Below, piece after piece: positions 1-9,000 of a stretch of DNA of 32,299 bases (its first letter is position 1; the number at the start of each line of letters is the position of its first letter). The DNA is from Streptomyces phaeochromogenes (GTDB lineage: Bacteria > Actinomycetota > Actinomycetes > Streptomycetales > Streptomycetaceae). A model generated the notes under the pieces. The model worked only from the letters and a program-made list of their open reading frames with translations. It searched no databases and had not been told where the DNA came from. Location: positions 1-32,299 of the forward strand of contig NZ_LIQZ01000033.1 of assembly GCF_001418655.1 (NCBI RefSeq). Direction: 5' to 3'. A program made the position numbers and the translations under genes.

Positions 1-1140
1 GCCCCCGTCTCCGCCCCCGGTCAGCTGCCGCCCAGCCTGATCGCCACCCTTCCGGGGCACTACTACACCGACCCGGAGATCTTCCGGCAGGAGCAGGAAC
101 GGCTCTTCGAGTCGATGTGGTTCTGCGCGATCCGCAGCGCGGACCTGGCCAAACCGGGCGCGTTCCGTACGGTCCAGATCGGCCGTGAGAGCGTGCTGAT
201 CACCCGGTCGCGCACCGGTGAGCTGCGCGCCTTCCTGAACGTCTGCCGCCACCGCGGGGCCCGGCTCTGTCTGGAGGAGGCCGGCGAGGTCCGGCGCAAT
301 CTCCAGTGCCCGTACCACGCGTGGACGTACGACCTCGACGGCAAACTGATCGCCGCGCCGAACCTGGTGAAGATGCCGGACGTCGACCGGACGGAGTACG
401 GCCTGGTCAAGGTCGCGCTGCGGGAGTGGCTCGGCTACGCCTGGGTCAGTCTGGCCGACGAGCCGCCGTCCTTCGAGGAGACCGTGATGGGCGCGGCCGT
501 GGAGCGGCTCGGGAACGTGGCGGCCATCGAGCACTACGGCACGGAGAACCTCGCCCTCGGAAAACGCATCACCTATGACGTGAAGGCGAACTGGAAACTG
601 ATCGTCGAGAACTTCATGGAGTGCTACCACTGCGCGACGATCCACCCCGAGCTCACCGACGTCCTCCCGGAGTTCGCCGACGGCTACGCGGCCCAGTACT
701 ACGTGGGGCACGGCGCCGAGTTCGGCGAGGAGGTCAAGGGATTCACCGTCGACGGCAGCGAGGGCTTCGGGAAACTTCCCGCAGTCGCGGAGGATCAGGA
801 CCGTCGTTACTATGCGATAACGGTCAAACCCACCGTGTTCATCAATCTCGTCCCCGACCATGTCATCCTGCACCGCATGTTCCCCCTCGCCGAGGACCGG
901 ACGATCGTGGAGTGCGACTGGCTCTACGCACCCGAGGTCGTCGAGTCGGGCGCCGATGTGTCGAAGTCCGTGGAACTCTTCCACCGGGTCAACGCCCAGG
1001 ACTTCGAGGCCTGCGAGCGTACGCAGCCCGCGATGGCGTCCCGCGCCTACCGGAGGGGCGGGGTGCTGGTGCCCACCGAGCACCACATCGGGATTTTCCA
1101 CGAGTGGCTCATTGGCATGCTGGGAGGCATGGATGGCTGA
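1..1140 (+). CDS. Rieske-type oxygenase alpha subunit, glycine betaine / choline monooxygenase-like (5' end outside window)
   Basis: The reading frame is open from base 1, so the start lies upstream; 379 codons are visible, near full length for the family. The fragment has a Rieske [2Fe-2S] centre (C-R-H at about fragment residues 82-84 and C-P-Y-H at about 103-106). A mononuclear iron site follows, with the pattern N-F-M-E-C-Y-H-C-x3-H-P encoded near 610-648. This architecture is that of GbcA/choline monooxygenase-type Rieske proteins, which oxidatively demethylate glycine betaine or hydroxylate choline using electrons from a separate reductase. No reductase gene is visible; it may lie upstream. 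The stop overlaps the aldehyde dehydrogenase start by 8 nt, indicating translational coupling. The aldehyde dehydrogenase and GMC oxidase nearby already cover choline to betaine, so I infer betaine demethylation here. The exact substrate is not shown by sequence. Confidence 0.85.
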   Translation, partial: APVSAPGQLPPSLIATLPGHYYTDPEIFRQEQERLFESMWFCAIRSADLAKPGAFRTVQIGRESVLITRSRTGELRAFLNVCRHRGARLCLEEAGEVRRNLQCPYHAWTYDLDGKLIAAPNLVKMPDVDRTEYGLVKVALREWLGYAWVSLADEPPSFEETVMGAAVERLGNVAAIEHYGTENLALGKRITYDVKANWKLIVENFMECYHCATIHPELTDVLPEFADGYAAQYYVGHGAEFGEEVKGFTVDGSEGFGKLPAVAEDQDRRYYAITVKPTVFINLVPDHVILHRMFPLAEDRTIVECDWLYAPEVVESGADVSKSVELFHRVNAQDFEACERTQPAMASRAYRRGGVLVPTEHHIGIFHEWLIGMLGGMDG

Positions 1141-2599
1141 TCTCTATATCGGCGGCACGTGGACGAGCGCGCGGGAGAAGGGCACCCGCGAGATCCGCTG
1201 TCCGGCCGACGGTTCACTGGTCGCGGTGGTGGACGAGGCGGGCCCCCAGGACACGGCCGACGCGATCGCGGCCGCGCGCCGCGCCTTCGACGACGGCCCC
1301 TGGCCCCGGACGCCCCCGAACGAGCGCGGTGACCTGCTGCTGCGGGTCGCCGACCTGCTCGCCCGCGACAAGGACGTACTCGCCCGTGCGGAGTCCCTCG
1401 ACACCGGCAAACGCCTGGTGGAGAGCGAGTACGACATCGACGACATCGAGAACTGCTTCCGCTACTTCGGCCGGCTCGTCGCGAGCGAGTCGGGCCGGGT
1501 CGTGGAGACGGGCACGGAGGGCGTCGACAGCCGGGTCGTATACGAACCGGTCGGTGTCTGCGCGCTGATCACTCCCTGGAACTATCCGCTGCTCCAGACG
1601 GCGTGGAAGGTCGCACCGGCGCTCGCCGCGGGCAACACCTTCATCCTCAAGCCGAGCGAGCTGACCCCGCACACCGCGATCCATCTGATGCGCCTCCTGG
1701 AGGAGGCCGGGGTGCCCGCCGGAGTGGCGAACCTGGTCCTCGGCGCCGGTCCCGAGGCCGGCGCTCCGCTGGGCGACCATCCGGACGTGGACCTGGTGTC
1801 CTTCACCGGCGGTCTGCAGACCGGCCGCAGACTCATGGCCGCGGCGGCCGGGACGGTGAAGAAGGTCGCCCTCGAACTGGGCGGCAAGAACCCGAACATC
1901 GTCTTCGCCGACGCCGACTTCGAGACGGCCGTCGACATGGCGTTGACGGCCGTCTTCCTGCATTCCGGGCAGGTCTGCTCGGCCGGGGCGCGGCTCCTGG
2001 TCGAGGACTCGCTGCACGACCGGTTCGTCGACGAGGTCGTCCGCAGGGCCCGGCAGATCAGGCTGGGCGGACCGTTCGACGAGCAGGCGCAGACCGGTCC
2101 GCTGATCTCGGCGGCCCACCGGGAGAAGGTCGAGGCGTACGTCGCCAAGGGCCTGGAGGAGGGCGCGGTCCTGCGCTGCGGCGGGGAGCGCCCGGCCGAT
2201 CCTCCGCACCCGGACGGCTTCTACTACCCGCCGACCGTGCTCGACGAGTGCTCCGGCCCGATGTCGGTCGTCCAGGAGGAGTCCTTCGGGCCCGTGCTGA
2301 CCGTGGAGCGGTTCACGGACGAGGCGGAGGCGGTGCGGCTGGCCAACGACACGATCTACGGTCTGGCCGGCGGGATCTTCACCTCCGACGAGGCGAAGGC
2401 CCAGCGCGTCGCGTCCGCGCTGCGGATCGGCACCATCTGGATCAACGACTACCACCCGTACGTCCCACAGGCCGAGTGGGGCGGTTACAAGCAGTCCGGG
2501 TTCGGGCGGGAGCTCGGTCCTGCCGGTCTCGCCGAGTACCGCGAGACCAAACACATCTGGCGCACGACCAATCCCAGTCCACAGGGCTGGTTCTCCTGA
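1133..2599 (+). CDS. betB: NAD(P)-dependent betaine aldehyde dehydrogenase-like protein
   Basis: A 488-residue protein of typical ALDH-superfamily length. The N-terminal Rossmann part includes the T-P-W-N-Y-P stretch near residues 148-152. The E-L-G-G-K-N-P motif holds the general base at about E248, and the nucleophile is C282 in S-G-Q-V-C-S. Near the C-terminus are the E-E-S-F-G-P-V motif and a W-I-N-D-Y segment. The family oxidises aldehydes to acids; the role proposed here is betaine aldehyde to glycine betaine. The start chosen (ATG 1133) overlaps the upstream Rieske gene by 8 nt; the frame stays open further upstream, but there it would only run through the Rieske gene. The F-T-G-S motif is F-T-G-G here, a mild variation. 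A GMC choline dehydrogenase-like gene and a permease follow on the same strand, which supports the betaine aldehyde assignment over other aldehydes. Confidence 0.85.
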   Translation: MADLYIGGTWTSAREKGTREIRCPADGSLVAVVDEAGPQDTADAIAAARRAFDDGPWPRTPPNERGDLLLRVADLLARDKDVLARAESLDTGKRLVESEYDIDDIENCFRYFGRLVASESGRVVETGTEGVDSRVVYEPVGVCALITPWNYPLLQTAWKVAPALAAGNTFILKPSELTPHTAIHLMRLLEEAGVPAGVANLVLGAGPEAGAPLGDHPDVDLVSFTGGLQTGRRLMAAAAGTVKKVALELGGKNPNIVFADADFETAVDMALTAVFLHSGQVCSAGARLLVEDSLHDRFVDEVVRRARQIRLGGPFDEQAQTGPLISAAHREKVEAYVAKGLEEGAVLRCGGERPADPPHPDGFYYPPTVLDECSGPMSVVQEESFGPVLTVERFTDEAEAVRLANDTIYGLAGGIFTSDEAKAQRVASALRIGTIWINDYHPYVPQAEWGGYKQSGFGRELGPAGLAEYRETKHIWRTTNPSPQGWFS

Positions 2600-2614
2600 T
2601 CCATGTCCCCGGGG

Positions 2615-2667
2615 CCGGTTCTGCGGATCCACAGCAAGAAACCGGCACTCCTCATGGTCAGAACCGG
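2615..2667. promoter_or_regulatory. Inverted repeat in the ALDH-permease gap
   Basis: The 190-bp gap between the aldehyde dehydrogenase and the permease contains CCGGTTCTG (2615-2623) and its exact reverse complement CAGAACCGG (2659-2667), 35 bp apart. It could be an operator pair, or a stem-loop in the transcript that ends or attenuates the first two-gene message. No U-tract follows, so an intrinsic terminator is unlikely. Function is inferred only. Confidence 0.35.
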
Positions 2668-2789
2668 TCGCAGGCATCGTAAGATCCAGCCTTCTTCACC
2701 CCGAGATCCAGCACCCGCGCACCAACGACCCCGCACGAGCCGCACTCCCCTCCCGCCCGGGAGAACTCCCCCTTCCCAGGAGGCGCCTC

Positions 2790-4367
2790 ATGACCACCAC
2801 CGCTCAACCACCTGAGAAACAAAGTAACGACGACTCCGAACTCAACGAGTTCGGCTACAAGCCCGAACTGAAGCGCACGCTCGGCAATTTCCACACCTTC
2901 GCCGCCGGCATCAGCTACATCTCCATCCTCACCGGCACCTTCCAGCTCTTCTACTTCGGTTACGGCAGCGGCGGGCCCGCCTACTGGTGGTCCTGGCCCA
3001 TGGTCTTCGTCGGCCAGTTCATGGTCGCGCTCTGCTTCGCCGAACTCGCCGCCCGCTATCCGGTGGCCGGCTCCGTCTACAACTGGTCCAAGAAGGTGGG
3101 CAACCCGCACATAGGCTGGCTGGCGGGCTGGACGATGCTGATCGCCTCGATCGTGTCGATCGCGGCCGTGGCCCTTGCGTATCAGTTGACGCTTCCTCAG
3201 ATCTCTTCCACGTTCCAGTTCGTGGGCGACGGCACCGGCAAGTACGACGTCGCCACCAACGCGGTGCTGCTGGCCTCCGTACTCATCATCTTCACCACCC
3301 TGGTGAACGCCCTCGGCGTGAAGCTGATGGCCCGGATCAACACGGCCGGCGTCTTCATCGAGCTGATCGCCACCGTCGTGCTGATCGTGCTGTTCGCCGT
3401 GCACATCACCCGCGGACCGGGCGTCGTGCTGGAGACCAACGGCACGGGAGCGGGCCAGCCCGGCGGCTACTTCGGCGCGTTCCTGATCGCGTCCCTGGCG
3501 TCCGCGTACGTGATGTACGGCTTCGACACGGCCGCCTCGCTCGGCGAGGAGTCCCTCGACCCGTCGCGCAACGCGCCGCGCGCCATCCTCCGCGCCATCG
3601 TCGCCTCGTTCGTCCTCGGCGGGCTCATCCTGCTGCTCGCGCTGATGAGCGTGTCCAGCCTGAAGGGCGACAAGCTGTCCACGGACGGCCTGCAGTACGT
3701 CGTCCTCAACGTGCTCGGCGAGGACGCGGGCAAGGCCATGCTGTGGTGCGTGTTCATCGCGGTCACCGTGTGCGCCCTGGCCGTTCACACGGCGGCGATC
3801 CGGCTGGCCTTCGCGATGTCCCGCGACAACAACCTGCCCGCCTCGGCCAAGCTGGCCAAGGTCCATCCGCGCTTCCAGACCCCGATCCTGCCCGCGGTGA
3901 TCATCGGCATCCTGGCGCTGGCGATCCTGGTGGTCAACATCCGCCAGCCGCAGATCTTCACGGTGGTCACGAGTATCGGCATCATCCTGATCTACCTCGC
4001 GTATCTGCTGGTCACCGGGCCCATGCTGGTGGCCAGGCTGCGCGGCAAGTGGCAGCCCGCGGGCGACGGCAAGTTCTCGCTCGGCCGCTGGGGACTGCCC
4101 GTCAACATCGTCGCCGTGGTCTGGGGCGCGGCCATGATGATCAACCTGATCTGGCCGCGCGCCGCCGTCTACAACGCGGCTGCCCCGTACCACTGGTATC
4201 TGCGCTGGGGTGCCGTCCTGTTCGTCGGCATCGTGATGGGCGGCGGTTTCGCCTACTACTGGTTCGTGCAGCGGCACCGCACCGGAGTCCTCGCCGAGCA
4301 CCAGTACAAGTCCCCCGACACACCTCTCCCGCCCTCGTCTCCCGCGGCCACCCCGACGGCCGACTGA
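2790..4367 (+). CDS. APC-superfamily permease, amino acid/choline/GABA type
   Basis: A 525-residue integral membrane protein with about 12 hydrophobic segments. It has the N-terminal pattern of the amino acid/choline transporter subfamily (E-L-x-E-F-G-Y-K-P-E-L-K-R-T-L-G before the first helix, then G-I-S-Y-I-S). A conserved Y-P-V-A-G-S-V-Y-N-W segment is in the early helices. A strong AGGAGG (2778-2783) lies 6 nt before the ATG. The family imports amino acids, GABA or choline across the cytoplasmic membrane. Lying between a betaine aldehyde dehydrogenase and a choline dehydrogenase-like gene, it is most simply the importer of choline or a related quaternary amine. Substrate cannot be read from sequence; ethanolamine or an amino acid are alternatives. 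Confidence 0.85.
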   Translation: MTTTAQPPEKQSNDDSELNEFGYKPELKRTLGNFHTFAAGISYISILTGTFQLFYFGYGSGGPAYWWSWPMVFVGQFMVALCFAELAARYPVAGSVYNWSKKVGNPHIGWLAGWTMLIASIVSIAAVALAYQLTLPQISSTFQFVGDGTGKYDVATNAVLLASVLIIFTTLVNALGVKLMARINTAGVFIELIATVVLIVLFAVHITRGPGVVLETNGTGAGQPGGYFGAFLIASLASAYVMYGFDTAASLGEESLDPSRNAPRAILRAIVASFVLGGLILLLALMSVSSLKGDKLSTDGLQYVVLNVLGEDAGKAMLWCVFIAVTVCALAVHTAAIRLAFAMSRDNNLPASAKLAKVHPRFQTPILPAVIIGILALAILVVNIRQPQIFTVVTSIGIILIYLAYLLVTGPMLVARLRGKWQPAGDGKFSLGRWGLPVNIVAVVWGAAMMINLIWPRAAVYNAAAPYHWYLRWGAVLFVGIVMGGGFAYYWFVQRHRTGVLAEHQYKSPDTPLPPSSPAATPTAD

Positions 4368-4419
4368 GCGCCCGATCCGAAGGCAGAACGTCGCAAGGAC
4401 TCAAGGAGGTCAACTCCCC

Positions 4420-5973
4420 ATGAAAGAAGACGAGTTCGACTACGTCGTGGTCGGCGGAGGAACCGCGGGCAATGTGGTCGCGGCCCGCCTGTCCGAAGAT
4501 CCGTCCGTCACGGTGTGCGTCCTGGAGGCGGGGCCCAGCGACGTCGGCGACGACGACGTCATGAAGCTGGAACGCTGGATGGGACTCCTTGAGTCCGGCT
4601 ACGACTGGGACTACCCGGTCGAGCCGCAGGCCAGCGGCAACAGCTTCATGCGGCACGCCCGCGCCCGGGTGCTCGGCGGCTGCTCCTCGCACAACTCCTG
4701 TATCGCCTTCTGGGCACCGGCCGAGGACCTGGACGGCTGGGCGGCAGCGGGCTGTACGGGCTGGAGCGCGGCCGAACTCTTCCCGCTCTACCAGCGGCTG
4801 GAGAACAACGACGCTCCCGGCGAGCACCACGGCCGCTCCGGCCCGGTGAAGCTGCGCCAGCTGAAGAGTGACGACCCTTGTGGCACCGCCCTGTTGGAGG
4901 CCTGCGCCCAGGCAGGCATCCCGACCACCCCGTTCAACACCGGAAAGACGGTCGTGCGCGGGGCCAACTGGTTCCAGATCAACTCCGACGAGAACAACAT
5001 CCGCCAGTCCTCGTCGGTCGCCTATCTGCACCCGATCCTCGGCAAGCGTCCGAACCTGGACGTACGGACCGGGGTGCGGGCCAAGAAGCTCGTGCTGGAC
5101 GGGCGGCGCTGCGTGGGCGCCGAGTACCTGGACCCGGACCTGATCCACACCCGGACGGTACGGGCCAGGCGCGAGGTGATCGTGTCGTGCGGCTCGATCG
5201 ACAGCGCGAAGCTGCTGATGCTGTCGGGCATCGGCCCCGCCGAGCATCTGCGCGAGGTGGGTGTCGACGTGGTGGTGGACTCGGCCGGCGTGGGCGAGAA
5301 CCTTCAGGACCACCCCGAGGGCGTCATCATGTGGGACGCCAAGCAGCCCATGACGACCACCTCCAGCCAGTGGTGGGAGGCGGGCATCTTCTACGACACC
5401 GAACCGGGCCTGGACCGCCCGGACCTGATGTTCCACTACGGCTCGGTGCCGTTCGACATGAACACGGCCCGGTGGGGCTATCCGACCTCGGAGAACGCGT
5501 TCTGTCTCACGCCGAACGTGACGAGCGCGAAGTCGCGCGGCACGGTGCGGCTGCGGACGCGCGACTTCCGGGACAAGCCCAAGGTCGATCCGCGGTACTT
5601 CACGCACGAGCACGACGCGCGCGTGATGACGTTCGGGCTGAAGCTGGCCCGGCGTATCGCGGAGCAGCCCGCGCTGAGCGGGTGGGCCGGGGCCGAGCTG
5701 GCCCCCGGGCCGGATGTCCGGACGGACGACGAGCTGCTCGACTACATCCACAAGACGCACAACACCGTCTATCACCCGTCCTGCACGGTGAAGATGGGCG
5801 CGGACGACGACGCCTCGGCGCCGCTCGACGCCCGGCTGCGGGTCAAGGGGATCGAGGGTCTGCGGGTCGCAGACGGGTCCGTGATGCCGGATCTTGTGGC
5901 CGTCAATCCGTGCATCACGACGATGATGATCGGCGAGAAGTGCGCTGATCTTTTGAAGGAGGACGCCCTGTAG
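4420..5973 (+). CDS. betA: GMC-family FAD oxidoreductase, choline dehydrogenase-like
   Basis: A 517-residue protein of standard GMC length. The N-terminal FAD-binding motif G-G-G-T-A-G-N is at residues 12-18, and a second GMC signature, G-S-I-D-S-A-K-L-L-M-L-S-G-I-G-P, is in the middle. The C-terminal catalytic pair is H452 (in Y-H-P-S-C) and N496 (in A-V-N-P-C). AAGGAGG (4403-4409) precedes the ATG by 10 nt. GMC enzymes oxidise alcohols; with a betaine aldehyde dehydrogenase and a possible choline permease alongside, choline to betaine aldehyde is the likely reaction. It lies 52 nt after the permease stop and is probably co-transcribed. It converges on the SMC-like gene, separated by a repeat palindrome. 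Another primary alcohol substrate cannot be excluded. Confidence 0.85.
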   Translation: MKEDEFDYVVVGGGTAGNVVAARLSEDPSVTVCVLEAGPSDVGDDDVMKLERWMGLLESGYDWDYPVEPQASGNSFMRHARARVLGGCSSHNSCIAFWAPAEDLDGWAAAGCTGWSAAELFPLYQRLENNDAPGEHHGRSGPVKLRQLKSDDPCGTALLEACAQAGIPTTPFNTGKTVVRGANWFQINSDENNIRQSSSVAYLHPILGKRPNLDVRTGVRAKKLVLDGRRCVGAEYLDPDLIHTRTVRARREVIVSCGSIDSAKLLMLSGIGPAEHLREVGVDVVVDSAGVGENLQDHPEGVIMWDAKQPMTTTSSQWWEAGIFYDTEPGLDRPDLMFHYGSVPFDMNTARWGYPTSENAFCLTPNVTSAKSRGTVRLRTRDFRDKPKVDPRYFTHEHDARVMTFGLKLARRIAEQPALSGWAGAELAPGPDVRTDDELLDYIHKTHNTVYHPSCTVKMGADDDASAPLDARLRVKGIEGLRVADGSVMPDLVAVNPCITTMMIGEKCADLLKEDAL

Positions 5974-6000
5974 GGGGTCGTGGGGAGCTGCGGGGCCGTT

Positions 6001-6040
6001 GTGGCTGGTCGCGCAGTTCCCCGCGCCCCTTAAGGGGCGC
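6001..6040. repeat. Dispersed intergenic repeat (family A) with 18-bp palindrome between convergent genes
   Basis: The first 30 bp (6001-6030) match 32217-32246 with a single mismatch. They end in a perfect 18-bp palindrome, GCGCCCCTTAAGGGGCGC (6023-6040), which contains the TAA stop of the minus-strand SMC-like gene (6030-6032). It lies 28 bp beyond the GMC gene stop. It probably acts as a bidirectional transcript end by folding; there is no U-tract. Confidence 0.6.
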
Positions 6041-9000
6041 TGGTTGCCGGCCTCTTGTACATGCGGGTCGCCGTGATCTCGGTGTGAACGGCCTCCCCGG
6101 CGGGGGCCTCCCGCGGCAGGCCCGGCCGAAGGTGTTCCTCCACGCTGATGTACTTCAGCCCGGCGCGGAGGTCCGCGTCGTTACGGAGGCGGATGACCAG
6201 GGGGAACTCGGCGAGCGCGGTCGTGTCGAACAGGCCCGTGGTGTAGAGGAGTTGGACACCGAGGGCGTCCGACACGGCCCGCTGGAGCTCCAGCAGATAC
6301 GTCGCGTTGGCACGGCCGATGGGGTTGTCGAGGAACAGCGTGCCGGCATGCCGGTGCTTGTCGCTGCGGCCCCGGTCGTTCGAGCGCAGGGCCGCCATCG
6401 TGCAGTACAGCGCGATCGCGGCGGTGAGCAGCTGGCCGCCGGAGAACACGTCGCCCATCTGCCCGACGGGTACGCGCTCGGCGCGCAGCACGGCGTCGGG
6501 CTTGAGGATCTCGACGGCGACGCCCTTGGGCCGGAGGGCCGCGCCGACGCCTCTGAGCAGCAGGGACATTCCGTCGCGGCGAATGTCGGAGTTCTTCTTG
6601 ACGGCCGCTCGGGTCGCCTCGTCGACGACTTCGCCGAGGCGCTCAGCGAGTGTGGCCTGGTCCGGCTCCTCGAAGCGGATGCGCAGGAACTCCTGCCCCG
6701 ACCACTCCCCGAGCCCTTCGGGGAGACGGGACAGCCGCTGGGCCGACCTGAGCGTGGCGAGCGCGGACTCCACGAGCCCTCGCAACCGGTCGACGATCGA
6801 GTCGCGGTTGCGCTCCAGCTGCTCCAACTCGTCGGTCAGGACCCGGAGTCGGGGCGCGAACGCGTCCGCCCACTTCTGGGCGTGCTCGGGCAGGGAGGAC
6901 GCCGGCAGCTCACGGATCTGCTGGCGGGCGGGCGTACGCACCTGCTCGTAGCGCGTGGAGTTGGCGTGCCGGACCAGTACGTCGCTCGCCTCGCGCACCG
7001 AGGTCTCGGCGGCGGAGAGGTCGGCCGCGCAGCCGCGCAGGGAGCGGCGGGACTCGGCGGCGGAGTGCCGGGCCTCTTCGAGGGTGCCCGGGTAGGGCTC
7101 GGGCTCCTCGTGCTCCTCGTCCGCGTGCTCCCTGAGGAGGTCCCGGAGCAGGGCTGCCGTCTCGTCGAAACCGCCCGCCGCGTCCTCGGCGGCGCGGTGG
7201 GCGTCGAGCAGCTCGGTGTGGGCCGCGCGCGCCTGGCTCAACGCCTCGGTGCGGGAGGCGAGTTCACCGGTGGCGGTGCGCAGCAGGCTCTGTGCGTGCT
7301 CGGCGTCGCGCGGCACCAGGTCCTCGGGCAGCTCGGTGTGCGCCTCGCCGTCCTCGGGCGCGTGCCGCTCGGCCTCGCCCCGCAGCCGTCCGAGCTGCTC
7401 GCTCGCGGTCGACATCCGCGTTTCCAACAGCTGGACCAGCTCCTCGGCGCGGGCCGAGGCGGCCTGCCGTGAGGGCCCGTCGGAGCCGTCGGTCGACTCC
7501 AGCAGCTGGGCGGCACGCGTACGGACCTTGTTGCTCAGCCGCTCCAGCTCCGCGAGCGCGGCGCTCTCGTCGCTCTCCGCGCGGGACTGCTCGGCCCGCA
7601 GGTCGGCGCCGACGCCGACCTGTTCGTAGAGCTGGGAGGCGGCGCGGTAGGCCTCGCGGAGGGCGGGCAGCGACGACTTCGCGGCGGCCGGGTCGGCCTC
7701 CGGTACGTCGTCGGGGGCGCCCGCGATCTCCGCACGCTCACCGCGCAGGGCACGGGCCGTGCGACGGGCGTCGTCGGCGGCGCGCTGGGCGCCACGCCGG
7801 TCCTCGTCGGCGGCGCGGGCGCGCTCCAGGCAGGACTGGGCGCGGGCCTCCGACTCGGCGGCGTCGTCGGCGAGTTCGCGCAGCTGGACCTGCCAGCCGG
7901 CCCGCTCGCGCAGCCGGAAGGCGAGTCCGGCGAGTGCGTCGGCGGCGCGCCGGGCCCGCTGCGCGGCCTCCTGCCGCTCGTCCCGTACGAGAGCCGCCTC
8001 GGCCGCCGACTCGTCGGCCTCGGCCCGGACCGTACGCGCCTCGGACAGCTCGGCCTCGGACTCCTCGGCGAACGCGCGCGCGTCGTGGGCCGCCGTGGCG
8101 AGCTCGGCGAGCCGCCCCGCCGGACAGCCCGTCCGCCAGGAGGCGAGCCGTGCGGCCAGCTCCCGGTCCTTGGCGAGCCGGGCCGCCAACTCCCGGATCT
8201 CCTCGTCCCGTTCGGCCGCACGCGTACGCAGCGTCTGCCGCTCCTCGTCCGCGGCGTGCTCGTCGTGCATGGCGGGGTTCGGCGGTACGAGGAAGACGTC
8301 CCCGTCGCCCGCGTCGGGGGCCGGGGTCGGGGCGAGCAGCGCGGCGGCCGTGCCGACGGCTACGGCGGAGCGCGGGAGCAGCGCGGCGTCGGCTAGGGCT
8401 TCGCGGGCCCTCGCGTGGGTGTCCGGGTCCGTGATGATCACGCCGTCGACCAGCTCGGGCCGCGCGGCCAGCACGCGCGCGTGATCGACGGGGTCGACGG
8501 CCTGCGCGAGGTAGCGCCAGCCGGGGAGCGCGGGGATGCCGTGCTCGCCCAGGTACTCCACGGTGGCCAGCACGTCGGGTCCGGGCGGCAGCAGCCCGCC
8601 GTCACCCAGCGCGCCGAGGATCCGGGAGTCGTCGGCCGCCGCGGTCCGCAACTCGAAGAGCTGCCGCTCGGCGGAGGCGACCCCGTCGTCGAGGAGTTCT
8701 CGGAGCTCGTCGGCGTAGTGGTCCAACTCCTCGGCGGAGAGGGGGGCTTCGTCGGAGTCGACTTCGGTGTCCTGGCCGCCCCGCCCTCGACGGGTGCCCG
8801 CTCCATCGCTGCCGGGGCCCGTCCCGGAAGCACGGCCTGCCGTGCTTCCGTGATCGGCCCCGCCTGCTCGCGCGGCGCTGTCGGTGGAAACCGCGACCGC
8901 GCCCTTCCGCGGCTGCGGCAACCCGCCTCGACCGGAACCCCCCGAACCGCCGGAGGCACCCGGCAGGCTGAGCAGTTCGGCCAGTCGCTCCTCCCCGGCC

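Noticed and set aside
1214..2677. Long minus-strand open frame opposite the aldehyde dehydrogenase
   Set aside because: Low-complexity Arg/Gly/Ala/Asp composition without motifs; mirrors a gene with clear family motifs on the other strand, as is usual in GC-rich DNA.
2658..4301. Long minus-strand open frame opposite the permease
   Set aside because: Composition dominated by Asp, Gly, His and Gln without domains; it is a codon shadow of the membrane protein.
4141..5775. Long minus-strand open frame opposite the GMC oxidoreductase
   Set aside because: No recognisable domain; the plus-strand frame has FAD motifs and catalytic residues.
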